Positions 1 through 5,813 of a stretch of 7,421 bases of DNA are shown piece after piece. Under the pieces are notes generated by a model. It had not been told where the DNA came from and did not search any database. It was given only the letters and a program-made list of their open reading frames with translations. The translations under genes were made by a program, and so were the position numbers. Location: NCBI GenBank assembly GCA_045649645.1, contig JAZRQH010000185.1, positions 1 to 7,421 on the forward strand, written 5' to 3'. Positions within the stretch are counted from its first letter, which is position 1; each line of letters begins with the position of its first letter. This stretch comes from RGIG7300 sp045649645. GTDB taxonomy: Bacteria > Bacillota > Clostridia > Oscillospirales > CAG-272.

Positions 1-481
1 TGAGATAGGCGAGGGAACCTTTTTTCAGGGTCCCGTTACCTTCCACTACGGCGTTCATACTAAGGTTGGCAGAAAATGCTTTTTCAATTTCAATATAACG
101 ATACAGGACGACGCTGAGGTTACTATCGGTAACAACTGTGATTTCGGCCCCAACGTGACTATCGTTACTCCCATTCATCCTATGGTGGCAGAGGAAAGGC
201 GCGAAATGCTCTGTGCTGACGGCGAGAAGCGCAGACTCTGCTATGCCAAGCCTGTGCATATCGGCAACGACTGTTGGATAGGCGCAGGGGCAATAATCTG
301 TCCCGGAGTTACTATAGGTGACGGATGTGTTGTCGGTGCAGGCAGCGTTGTCACCCGTGATATACCGTCGCGCAGCTTTGCTGCAGGCGTACCCTGTAAG
401 GTAATACGTGAGATAACTGACGCCGACAGCATGAAGCACAAGCCCGAGATTATAGGTGATAATTCGGTGATCGAAGGATAA
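1..481 (+). CDS. Sugar O-acetyltransferase, maltose/galactoside acetyltransferase type (5' end missing)
   Basis: The frame is open from base 2 and stops with TAA at 479-481, giving 159 visible residues. It matches the left-handed parallel beta-helix domain of acetyl-CoA-dependent sugar O-acetyltransferases (Maa/LacA family), cytosolic enzymes that acetylate a sugar hydroxyl. Hexapeptide-type repeats are visible (VTIGNNCDFGPNVTI, HIGNDCWIGAGAIICPGVTIGD). The catalytic histidine of the family lies in TPIHPM, with the His codon at 176-178. The C-terminal closing segment is AGVPCKVIREI, followed by about 20 extra residues. Compared with E. coli Maa (183 residues), roughly the first 55 residues, mainly the small N-terminal Mac domain, lie upstream of the window. 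An internal GTG at 155 is not the start, because repeats homologous to the family precede it in frame. The next gene follows after 15 bp, suggesting co-transcription. The substrate cannot be told from sequence; a serine or other xenobiotic acetyltransferase of the same fold is less likely. Confidence 0.85.
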   Translation, partial: EIGEGTFFQGPVTFHYGVHTKVGRKCFFNFNITIQDDAEVTIGNNCDFGPNVTIVTPIHPMVAEERREMLCADGEKRRLCYAKPVHIGNDCWIGAGAIICPGVTIGDGCVVGAGSVVTRDIPSRSFAAGVPCKVIREITDADSMKHKPEIIGDNSVIEG

Positions 482-496
482 AACAGGAGTAGTAAT

Positions 497-1282
497 ATGA
501 GTGAAAAATATAAAATAATTTATTCCGCCGACAAGAATCTGTATACCGAGGGCTCTCCCGTAATAGTCAGAGAATTTTCTCTGCTTCGTGATATAAGAGG
601 CGGCACAATGCTGTGTAAAATGCAGCTTATCAATATAAGCGGCAAAACAATTAAAAGAATAAGAGTATCTGCAATTACCGATACCGAACGTGCAGAGGGT
701 ATGGCAGATGAGCTTTATATTGCCCGTGATATGGATGCGGTCATAGATATCCCCTTAAACGGCTTTGACCACAAGAGTGCGCTCTTCTCTATAGACGAGA
801 TAGTCTTTACCGATGGTACAGCCTTTTCTGCCGATGAAAAAACTTCTTGGCAGGAGCTTAGCTTCCCCGAGACCTTGGAGGAATATCTCTCGGACTTTGA
901 ACTTGTCCGCGAGTTCAGAGCTCACTTTGAGGAGGGGGTATACTTTCCAAAGGAAGAAAAGGATCTTTGGTTCTGTACCTGCGGCGAGCTCAATCATATA
1001 GGTGAGGCTGCCTGTCACAGCTGCAACAGAGCTCTTGCTTCGCTTAAGAAATACGGAGTTGTGGAATTAAAAAATTCCGTTGCCAAGCAAAAAAGACTTG
1101 ATGCCGTGAACAAGGATAAATTTGACGAGGCATACAAGCAGGTGGAGGTCGAAAAGAAGGCAAAGCGAGGCAGAACCCTGCTTTATATCCTTATCGCCGC
1201 GGCTATAGTTACGGTCATAGCTCTGCTGATAGCCTCTGATAACAATCATTTTACCGGTGTTAACCCGGGTGTGTATTATTAA
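497..1282 (+). CDS. Zinc-finger protein with N-terminal beta domain and C-terminal membrane anchor, function unknown
   Basis: This 261-residue protein has three visible parts. Residues 1 to about 120 are beta-rich, with a stretch of the kind found in zinc-ribbon proteins of gut Clostridia (SPVIVREFSLLRD, then LINISGKTIKRIRVSA). Residues 158-176 form a treble-cysteine finger: W158, C160, C162, N166, C173 and C176, that is W-x-C-x1-C-x3-N-x6-C-x2-C. This is close to a RanBP2-type finger with a short first knuckle. Residues 185-225 are charged and probably helical, rich in Lys and Glu. Residues 228-246 form one hydrophobic transmembrane helix, leaving a 15-residue tail. No signal peptide precedes the finger and Lys/Arg flank the helix on its N side, so I infer a tail-anchored protein with the finger in the cytoplasm. 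An AGGAG ribosome binding site sits at 485-489, 7 bases before the ATG. The function is unknown; fingers of this type bind RNA or protein partners in other proteins. Confidence 0.8.
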   Translation: MSEKYKIIYSADKNLYTEGSPVIVREFSLLRDIRGGTMLCKMQLINISGKTIKRIRVSAITDTERAEGMADELYIARDMDAVIDIPLNGFDHKSALFSIDEIVFTDGTAFSADEKTSWQELSFPETLEEYLSDFELVREFRAHFEEGVYFPKEEKDLWFCTCGELNHIGEAACHSCNRALASLKKYGVVELKNSVAKQKRLDAVNKDKFDEAYKQVEVEKKAKRGRTLLYILIAAAIVTVIALLIASDNNHFTGVNPGVYY

Positions 1283-1309
1283 AAAAGCTCTCCATTCGGA
1301 GAGCTTTTT
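1282..1309. terminator. Bidirectional intrinsic terminator
   Basis: A 12-bp perfect stem (AAAAAGCTCTCC at 1282-1293 with GGAGAGCTTTTT at 1298-1309) closes an ATTC loop. The T run on the + side and the A run, read as T on the - side, let it work in both directions. It lies between the convergent zinc-finger gene (stop 1280-1282) and lipoprotein gene (stop ending at 1318). The last base of the zinc-finger stop codon is the first base of the stem. Confidence 0.9.
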
Positions 1310-1317
1310 ATATTGTT

Positions 1318-1959
1318 TTAGTCCAGACCCAGCTCCTCGCGCATAGAGGATTCCTCTGCACGGTCCTCTCTGTAACGCTCAACAGCATTTGCCGCCTCAT
1401 CCTCGGTGAAGCCTGCCTTTGTCAGCTCCTCGGAGAGCTCTTTGTCGGTCATATCGTTATACATATAGTATTTTTCGATATACTTTACCGCCATATCCTC
1501 CCAGCTTGCTTCGCAATGATCTACGGCATACTGTGCCTCGGCTTCGGTGAAGTTCATATATATAAGGTGGTCTAAAAGTCCTTGGTATGAAAAATAGGGC
1601 ATATAGTAGGTGTAGAAGCCTGCGGTATAGCAAGCCATATCGGTCCAGTCTACGTTGAATATCTCTATCGCATAAAGAACGTCAGCCTCGCTGTGACCGT
1701 CCTCTATAAGCACCTGGGTAAGATTGGTCTTTGATATACCGGTTCCGTTAAGGTATCCAAGTGCGTCCTCTGCCGCCTTGCGCTGAGTATCGCTGAGCAC
1801 GGCATCCTCGGGGATGGCGTATTCGGTCCTCTCCTCCTCGGGCACGGTGGACGTTACCTCGTCGGTCACGGTAGGCTCCTCTGCGGTAGTTTTATCAGAA
1901 CATCCCGCAAAACAGAGCATTGTCAGTGCAAGAAGAATTATAAAAGCTTTTTTTATCAT
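1318..1959 (-). CDS. Lipoprotein with three Ltp-like repeats
   Basis: This 213-residue protein begins with a lipoprotein signal peptide: MIKK, a hydrophobic core at 5-16, and lipobox FAGC with the lipidated cysteine at 20. The mature protein is therefore expected to be anchored on the outer face of the membrane. Residues 21-55 are an acidic, Thr/Glu-rich linker. Residues 60-197 contain three degenerate helical repeats of about 45 residues, each with a small-residue/aromatic start, a middle L..L segment, an FTEAEAQYAV-like block and a closing D/S-W: about 62-105, 106-153 and 154-197. This is the pattern of the Ltp family (host cell surface-exposed lipoprotein). The founding member, from Streptococcus thermophilus phage TP-J34, blocks DNA injection by other phages. 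Most relatives are chromosomal and uncharacterised, so a phage-defence role here is only a possibility. GGGAG (1966-1970 on the + strand) lies 6 bases before the ATG. It has its own consensus promoter and shares the terminator at 1282-1309. Confidence 0.8.
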   Translation of the reverse strand: MIKKAFIILLALTMLCFAGCSDKTTAEEPTVTDEVTSTVPEEERTEYAIPEDAVLSDTQRKAAEDALGYLNGTGISKTNLTQVLIEDGHSEADVLYAIEIFNVDWTDMACYTAGFYTYYMPYFSYQGLLDHLIYMNFTEAEAQYAVDHCEASWEDMAVKYIEKYYMYNDMTDKELSEELTKAGFTEDEAANAVERYREDRAEESSMREELGLD

Positions 1960-1986
1960 TATAAACTCCCTGGTTGAATTTTTCTT

Positions 1987-2015
1987 AGTATAACAATTTT
2001 TGCTTCAAATGTCAA
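1987..2015 (-). promoter_or_regulatory. Sigma-A promoter of the Ltp-like lipoprotein gene
   Basis: Read on the - strand: a perfect TTGACA -35 (2010-2015), a 17-bp spacer, then a TATACT -10 (1987-1992). The predicted transcript starts near 1980, leaving a leader of about 20 bases that contains the GGGAG ribosome binding site. The -35 is one half of the palindrome at 2010-2023. Confidence 0.85.
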
Positions 2016-2023
2016 TATTGACA
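2010..2023. repeat. 14-bp perfect palindrome joining two divergent -35 elements (possible operator)
   Basis: TGTCAATATTGACA is its own reverse complement. Its left half is the -35 of the lipoprotein promoter and its right half the -35 of the GTPase promoter, with only two bases (AT) between the hexamers. RNA polymerase could hardly bind both promoters at once, so the two genes are expected to compete. A dimeric regulator could use the same symmetry, but the palindrome may simply follow from two abutting consensus -35 boxes. Confidence 0.8.
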
Positions 2024-2047
2024 CAACCGTTTTTGCCGTGATATAAT
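2018..2047 (+). promoter_or_regulatory. Sigma-A promoter of the Tet(M)-like GTPase gene, apparently giving a leaderless transcript
   Basis: A perfect TTGACA (2018-2023), an 18-bp spacer and a perfect TATAAT (2042-2047). The usual start point, 6-8 bases past the -10, falls at 2053-2055, on the ATG at 2054. No ribosome binding site fits: the only AGG (2050-2052) is one base from the ATG. Confidence 0.85.
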
Positions 2048-2053
2048 TCAGGT

Positions 2054-3946
2054 ATGAATAAGACGATAGGCATATTTGCCCACGTGGACGCGGGGAAGAC
2101 TACACTTTCCGAAGCGATCCTGTATAATACGAACGTCATTCGTAATAGGGGCAGCATAGAAGAAAAGAACACGGTCATGGACACGGCGTCCATCGAACGT
2201 GACCGCGGCATTACCTGCTTTTCGGGGGCTTGCGGCTTTCAATTTAATAATAACGGCTATTATCTCATAGACACTCCCGGACATACCGATTTTCTGCCTG
2301 ATACGCAGAGGTGTATGGCACCGCTTGACTGCGCCGTTATTGCAGTATCTGCTGTAGAGGGTATCGAGAGCAACACGGAGCTATTATGGGATATGCTCAG
2401 CGAGAGGGGGATACCCACCCTCTTTTTCATCAACAAATGCGACCGAGATATTGCAGAGCCCGACAGGGTCCTGCGTCAGCTATCTAACCGCTTTGGCAAG
2501 GCTGTTCTCTGGCACAGCGACGGTTATCTTGAGGCCGTGGCTGCATGTGACGAAGCCCTTATGGAAAGGTATTTTGAGGGCGAGCTTTCCTTTGACGAGG
2601 CTGACAAAAAGGCGGCACAGCTTTTTGCCGACCGTGAGCTTTGTCCCTGTGTCTGCGGCTCTGCTATGCAGAACAGGGGAGTAGACGAGCTTTTACAGTG
2701 TATAGACGCTCTTTGCAAAACAGATTATTCATCCGAGGGTGAGCTTGTTCTGCAGATATTCAAGGTAAGACAGGAAAAGGACAAGAGGGCAATGCTTTGC
2801 CATATAAGCCGCGGCAGTATATCTGTTCGCGATACTCTGCCCAATGGGGAGCGGATATCCGAGCTGCGCCTTTTTGACGGAACCAAAACCGTCCCGGTAC
2901 AAAAAGCAGCTGCCGGAGAGGTGGTGGAGATATACGGGGTTACCGGTTATAAGGCAGGTCAGTGTATAGGTATGGACTCGGACGAGCCCTGTATCCCCGG
3001 ACTTGCTGCAAGGGTCATATATCCCGATAATATAACCTCAAAGGATATGCTGACCAAGCTGCAGATACTTGAGGACGAGGAGCCTACGCTGACCGTAAGG
3101 TACGAGTCTGCTACCGCTGAGATATCGGTCTCGGTCATGGGCAGAATAGAGCTTGAGATACTGCAGCAGCGTATAGCCGAAAGATTCAATATCGACGTCA
3201 CCTTCGGAGACTGCGGAGTTATATATAAGGAGACCCTTGCCGCACCTACGGTAGGCTACGGACACTTTGAGCCCTTACGCCATTACAGCGAGGTGCATCT
3301 GCGTATAGAACCCGCAGAGCGGGGAAGCGGTATAACCTTTGAAAGTGAATGCTCCTTGAATACCCTTACCTCAAACTATCAGCATCTTGTCCGTACCCAC
3401 GTTTTTGAAAAGGAGCACCGAGGCGTCCTTACGGGATCGGCTCTGACCGACGTTAAGATAGTTCTTTTGGCAGGAGCCGCCCACGAAAAGCATACCGAGG
3501 GAGGCGATTTCAGAGAAGCCACCTACCGCGCTATACGCCACGGACTTATGAGAGGCTCTTTACAGCTTCTTGAGCCCTATTATATGTGTCGCTTTACGGT
3601 GGATATCTCCCATATGGGCAGAGTGATCTCGGATATTACAAGGCTCAGCGGGGCTCTCGTTTCAAGCGAAAGCGAGGGAGAAAGAGCGGTCATTGTTGCC
3701 CGTATTCCCATCTCCGAATTTACTCCCTACCAGACCGAGTTCATCTCCTTTACGGGGGGCAGGGGCAGAGTGGTATTCAGCCACGACGGATATGATATAT
3801 GTCACAACAGCTCCGACGTCATAGAACGTATCGGCTACGAGGCGGAACGTGACGTTGAAAACACCGCAGACTCGGTTTTCTGTGCTCACGGCGCAGGCTT
3901 TACGGTGCCGTGGCGTGAGGTGGAAAACTTTATACATATAAAATAA
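2054..3946 (+). CDS. Tet(M)/EF-G-like translational GTPase (translation factor GTPase family)
   Basis: This 630-residue protein is close in length to Tet(M) (639) and has the EF-G-type order: a G domain (about 1-222), a beta-barrel domain II (about 228-310), domain III (about 330-390), domain IV (about 398-505) and domain V (about 506-600), plus a C-terminal tail ending in HGAGFTVPW..V. GTPase motifs are complete: AHVDAGKT 9-16, RGIT 51-54, DTPGH 73-77 with the catalytic His77, NKCD 127-130, and GSA 202-204. Members act on the ribosome and hydrolyse GTP; Tet(M) and Tet(O) dislodge tetracycline. Here the domain IV loop that in Tet(M) carries the Tyr-Ser-Pro-Val-Ser tip reads HEKHTEGGDF (477-486), so this is the chromosomal Tet(M)-like subgroup common in Clostridia rather than a proven resistance gene. 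The start is fixed by the P-loop at residue 9, since the next in-frame ATG lies in switch I. Automatic annotation would probably call it a tetracycline resistance protein, which I would not accept without tests. Confidence 0.88.
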   Translation: MNKTIGIFAHVDAGKTTLSEAILYNTNVIRNRGSIEEKNTVMDTASIERDRGITCFSGACGFQFNNNGYYLIDTPGHTDFLPDTQRCMAPLDCAVIAVSAVEGIESNTELLWDMLSERGIPTLFFINKCDRDIAEPDRVLRQLSNRFGKAVLWHSDGYLEAVAACDEALMERYFEGELSFDEADKKAAQLFADRELCPCVCGSAMQNRGVDELLQCIDALCKTDYSSEGELVLQIFKVRQEKDKRAMLCHISRGSISVRDTLPNGERISELRLFDGTKTVPVQKAAAGEVVEIYGVTGYKAGQCIGMDSDEPCIPGLAARVIYPDNITSKDMLTKLQILEDEEPTLTVRYESATAEISVSVMGRIELEILQQRIAERFNIDVTFGDCGVIYKETLAAPTVGYGHFEPLRHYSEVHLRIEPAERGSGITFESECSLNTLTSNYQHLVRTHVFEKEHRGVLTGSALTDVKIVLLAGAAHEKHTEGGDFREATYRAIRHGLMRGSLQLLEPYYMCRFTVDISHMGRVISDITRLSGALVSSESEGERAVIVARIPISEFTPYQTEFISFTGGRGRVVFSHDGYDICHNSSDVIERIGYEAERDVENTADSVFCAHGAGFTVPWREVENFIHIK

Positions 3947-3957
3947 TAAAAAAAGCC

Positions 3958-3986
3958 TTGCATTTTCGGTTTCTATGTGCTATAAT
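3958..3986 (+). promoter_or_regulatory. Sigma-A promoter of the ferredoxin gene
   Basis: A TTGCAT -35 (3958-3963), a 17-bp spacer and a perfect TATAAT -10 (3981-3986). The TG at 3978-3979 also makes this an extended -10. Transcription should start near 3993, giving a leader of about 34 bases with GGAGG at 4013-4017. There is no clear terminator between the GTPase stop and this promoter, so some read-through is likely. Confidence 0.85.
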
Positions 3987-4026
3987 CCCCTTGTATAAAA
4001 TTAATTCTATACGGAGGTACTATACA

Positions 4027-4197
4027 ATGGCATACGTTATTACCGATGCATGCATCGCATGCGGCTCTTGTGCAGAGGGTTGTCCCGTTGAGGCTATCTC
4101 TGACGGCGGCGACAAGTACGTTATTGATGCTGATACCTGCATCGATTGCGGCGCTTGCGCAGGTACTTGCCCTGTTGAAGCTATCACAGAAGGCTAA
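4027..4197 (+). CDS. 2[4Fe-4S] clostridial-type ferredoxin
   Basis: This 56-residue soluble electron carrier binds two [4Fe-4S] clusters. Two complete CxxCxxCxxxC motifs are visible: C9, C12, C15, C19 with Pro20, and C38, C41, C44, C48 with Pro49. As in all clostridial ferredoxins, the fourth cysteine of each motif is expected to complete the other cluster. The halves are an internal duplication (DACIACG...CPVEAIS and DTCIDCG...CPVEAIT). Length matches the classic 55-56-residue ferredoxins that serve pyruvate:ferredoxin oxidoreductase, hydrogenase and Rnf. The ATG is preceded by GGAGG (4013-4017) at 9 bases. A longer frame starting upstream at 3958 would run through the promoter and is rejected. 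It is a single-gene unit with its own strong promoter and terminator. All six Ile codons are ATC or ATT, unlike the ATA-rich neighbours, which fits high expression. Confidence 0.96.
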   Translation: MAYVITDACIACGSCAEGCPVEAISDGGDKYVIDADTCIDCGACAGTCPVEAITEG

Positions 4198-4210
4198 TTA
4201 CTTATAAGAT

Positions 4211-4243
4211 ACAAGGGCAGGCTCTGGCCTGCCCTTGTTGTTT
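4211..4243 (+). terminator. Intrinsic terminator after the ferredoxin gene
   Basis: A stem of 12 bp (ACAAGGGCAGGC at 4211-4222 with GCCTGCCCTTGT at 4227-4238) closes a TCTG loop and is followed by a T-rich but interrupted tract (TTGTTT). The interrupted tract suggests incomplete termination. It ends only 9 bases before the next gene's ATG, so that gene may depend on read-through. Confidence 0.8.
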
Positions 4244-4252
4244 GGTAAAGAT

Positions 4253-4975
4253 ATGGTATTACACGATAATGAAACGTTGACAAGAGTCAACGACAACATA
4301 GAATTAATACAAAAAAAGCACGGTCTTACCTTCGGCACCGACGCCTATCTGCTCTCAGCCTATATGCGTGAGGGCAAGAGCTGTGTGGCGGTGGACTACG
4401 GCTGCGGAACGGGTATAATATCTCTTTTGTGTGCCGCAAGGGGTAAGTTCAAAAAAATATACGCCGTTGACGTGCAACAAGAATTCTGTGACGTAGCAAG
4501 GCGTAACTGCGAGCATAACGGTTTTGAAAACATAGAGGTCATCCACTCTGACGTAAGAGAGCTTAAACTTGAAGCTGACGTTGTGTTTACCAACCCTCCC
4601 TATATGAAGGTGACCTCCGGCAGAGCAAACGAAAGCTCAGCCAAAAACATAGCCCGTCACGAGGTATGCGGAGACATAGGTGATTTTATGGCATCCGCCT
4701 GTCGGGTACTTAAGTTCGGCGGACTTTTCTACGCAGTATACCGTACAGACCGCCTGATAGACCTGCTTGACGCTATGAGGCACAACGGCATTGAGCCCAA
4801 GCGTATGACCTACGTTCACGCTACCGTCAATCATCAGCCCTCCATGGTTCTCGTCGAGGGTAAGCGCGGCGGCAAGGCGGGACTTAACATAACAAAGCCT
4901 CTCTTTATGGACGGGGCTGATATCGACTATATCTATGAGAAGGGAGAGTTTCCGAGTGAGTTCAGTATCAAATGA
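4253..4975 (+). CDS. tRNA1(Val) adenine-37 N6-methyltransferase family protein (TrmN6/YabB-like)
   Basis: This 240-residue S-adenosylmethionine-dependent methyltransferase has a Rossmann fold. The SAM-binding motif I is VDYGCGTGI (47-55), an acidic ribose-binding residue is Asp73 in AVDV, and the amino-methyltransferase motif IV NPPY lies at 114-117. The N-terminal stretch (LTFGTDAYLLSAY, 25-37) is typical of the TrmN6/YfiC/YabB group, which methylates N6 of A37 in tRNA1(Val). The ATG at 4253 is chosen because it begins just before the conserved N-terminus; in-frame TTG codons at 4235 and 4238 lie inside the terminator stem. No good ribosome binding site precedes the ATG. The gene overlaps rsmI by 20 bp, and the same pair occurs in B. 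subtilis as yabB and yabC, which supports the assignment. The exact tRNA target is inferred. Confidence 0.87.
   Translation: MVLHDNETLTRVNDNIELIQKKHGLTFGTDAYLLSAYMREGKSCVAVDYGCGTGIISLLCAARGKFKKIYAVDVQQEFCDVARRNCEHNGFENIEVIHSDVRELKLEADVVFTNPPYMKVTSGRANESSAKNIARHEVCGDIGDFMASACRVLKFGGLFYAVYRTDRLIDLLDAMRHNGIEPKRMTYVHATVNHQPSMVLVEGKRGGKAGLNITKPLFMDGADIDYIYEKGEFPSEFSIK
4942..4946 (+). promoter_or_regulatory. Ribosome binding site that selects the GTG start of rsmI
   Basis: GGGAG inside the end of the upstream methyltransferase gene lies 9 bases before GTG 4956. The alternative ATG at 4935 lies upstream of this site and has no comparable sequence in front of it. Confidence 0.65.
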
Positions 4976-5813
4976 AAAGAACCGTATAGAGGGCGGTACA
5001 CTTTATCTTGTAGCCACACCTATAGGCAACCTCTCCGACCTCTCTGACAGAGCATACAAGGTGCTGTTCGAGGTGGATTTCATCGCAGCAGAGGATACCC
5101 GTAACACCGGTAAGCTCTTATCCGCCATAGGCATCTCAAAGTCTATGACCTCATATTACGAGCATAACAAAAAATCGAGCGGCGAGCATATCTTAAAAAG
5201 GCTTCTTGAGGGCCAGAGCTGTGCCCTTGTCACCGATGCGGGAACACCCGCCATCAGCGACCCCGGTGAGGATATAGTCAGAGACTGTATTGAAGCGGGA
5301 ATAAAGGTCACAAGCGTACCCGGAGCGGCTGCCGTTATCGTTGCATTAACTCTTTCGGGTATGAATACCCGCCGTTTTGCCTTTGAGGGATTTCTTCCCG
5401 TTAAGGGCAGAGAGCGTAAGGAGATGCTTTCCGAATTATCCACCGAAAAGCGCACCCTCGTTCTCTACGAGGCACCCCATAAATTAAAGAATACCTTAGA
5501 CGATCTTCTTGAATATTTCGGCTCAGACCGTCGAATAGCACTCTGCCGCGAGCTTACAAAGCTAAACGAAGAGGTAATGCGCTGTACCTTAGCTGAGGCT
5601 GTGGAGTATTACGCCCAAAACGACCCCCGCGGCGAGTACGTTCTCGTCCTCGAGGGCGCAAAGGGTGAGTCAGGCGCCTTCTGGCAGGACATGACCGTAG
5701 ATGCCCATATAGAATATTACGTTTCTCAGGGCATTAAAAAGATGGACGCCATAAAGCAGGTAGCAAAGGACCGAGGCGTTCCGAAAAACGAAATTTACAA
5801 GCAGACTATATAA
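4956..5813 (+). CDS. rsmI: 16S rRNA (cytidine-1402-2'-O)-methyltransferase RsmI
   Basis: RsmI adds a 2'-O-methyl group to C1402 in the 30S decoding centre, using SAM. The 285-residue protein, normal for the family, belongs to the tetrapyrrole-methylase fold. Signature motifs are present: LYLVATPIGNL (16-26), EDTR (46-49), TDAGTPAISDPG (93-104), VPGAAA (121-126), YEAPH (171-175), RELTKLNEE (198-206) and GEYVLVLEG (226-234). The last 35 residues form the small helical C-terminal domain. The GTG at 4956 is chosen over the ATG at 4935 (7 residues longer) because of the ribosome binding site at 4942-4946. It overlaps the upstream methyltransferase gene by 20 bp, which implies one transcript and probable translational coupling. 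The 3' end overlaps the dapA stop by 8 bp on the other strand, with no visible terminator. Confidence 0.95.
   Translation: MSSVSNEKNRIEGGTLYLVATPIGNLSDLSDRAYKVLFEVDFIAAEDTRNTGKLLSAIGISKSMTSYYEHNKKSSGEHILKRLLEGQSCALVTDAGTPAISDPGEDIVRDCIEAGIKVTSVPGAAAVIVALTLSGMNTRRFAFEGFLPVKGRERKEMLSELSTEKRTLVLYEAPHKLKNTLDDLLEYFGSDRRIALCRELTKLNEEVMRCTLAEAVEYYAQNDPRGEYVLVLEGAKGESGAFWQDMTVDAHIEYYVSQGIKKMDAIKQVAKDRGVPKNEIYKQTI

Noticed and set aside
755..1018. Open frames on both strands within the zinc-finger gene (also 813-1001)
   Set aside because: They lack ribosome binding sites and overlap the frame that encodes the finger and transmembrane helix.
3662..3937. A 91-codon open frame antisense to the GTPase gene
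   Set aside because: It lies fully inside a well-supported gene, and its sequence shows no recognisable domain or start signal.
2054..3946. Acquired tetracycline resistance gene
   Set aside because: The family match is real, but the domain IV tip is not of the Tet type, base composition matches the neighbours, and no mobile element is nearby.
3958..4026. A longer ferredoxin frame opening at TTG 3958
   Set aside because: The first 23 codons would cover the -35, -10 and ribosome binding site, and clostridial ferredoxins start at MAYVIT-like sequence.
4235..4252. TTG 4235 or 4238 as the start of the TrmN6-like gene
   Set aside because: Both codons are inside the terminator stem and add residues with no family similarity.
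4935..4955. ATG 4935 as the rsmI start
   Set aside because: It lies upstream of the best ribosome binding site (4942-4946), while GTG 4956 is correctly spaced from it and gives a normal-length protein.
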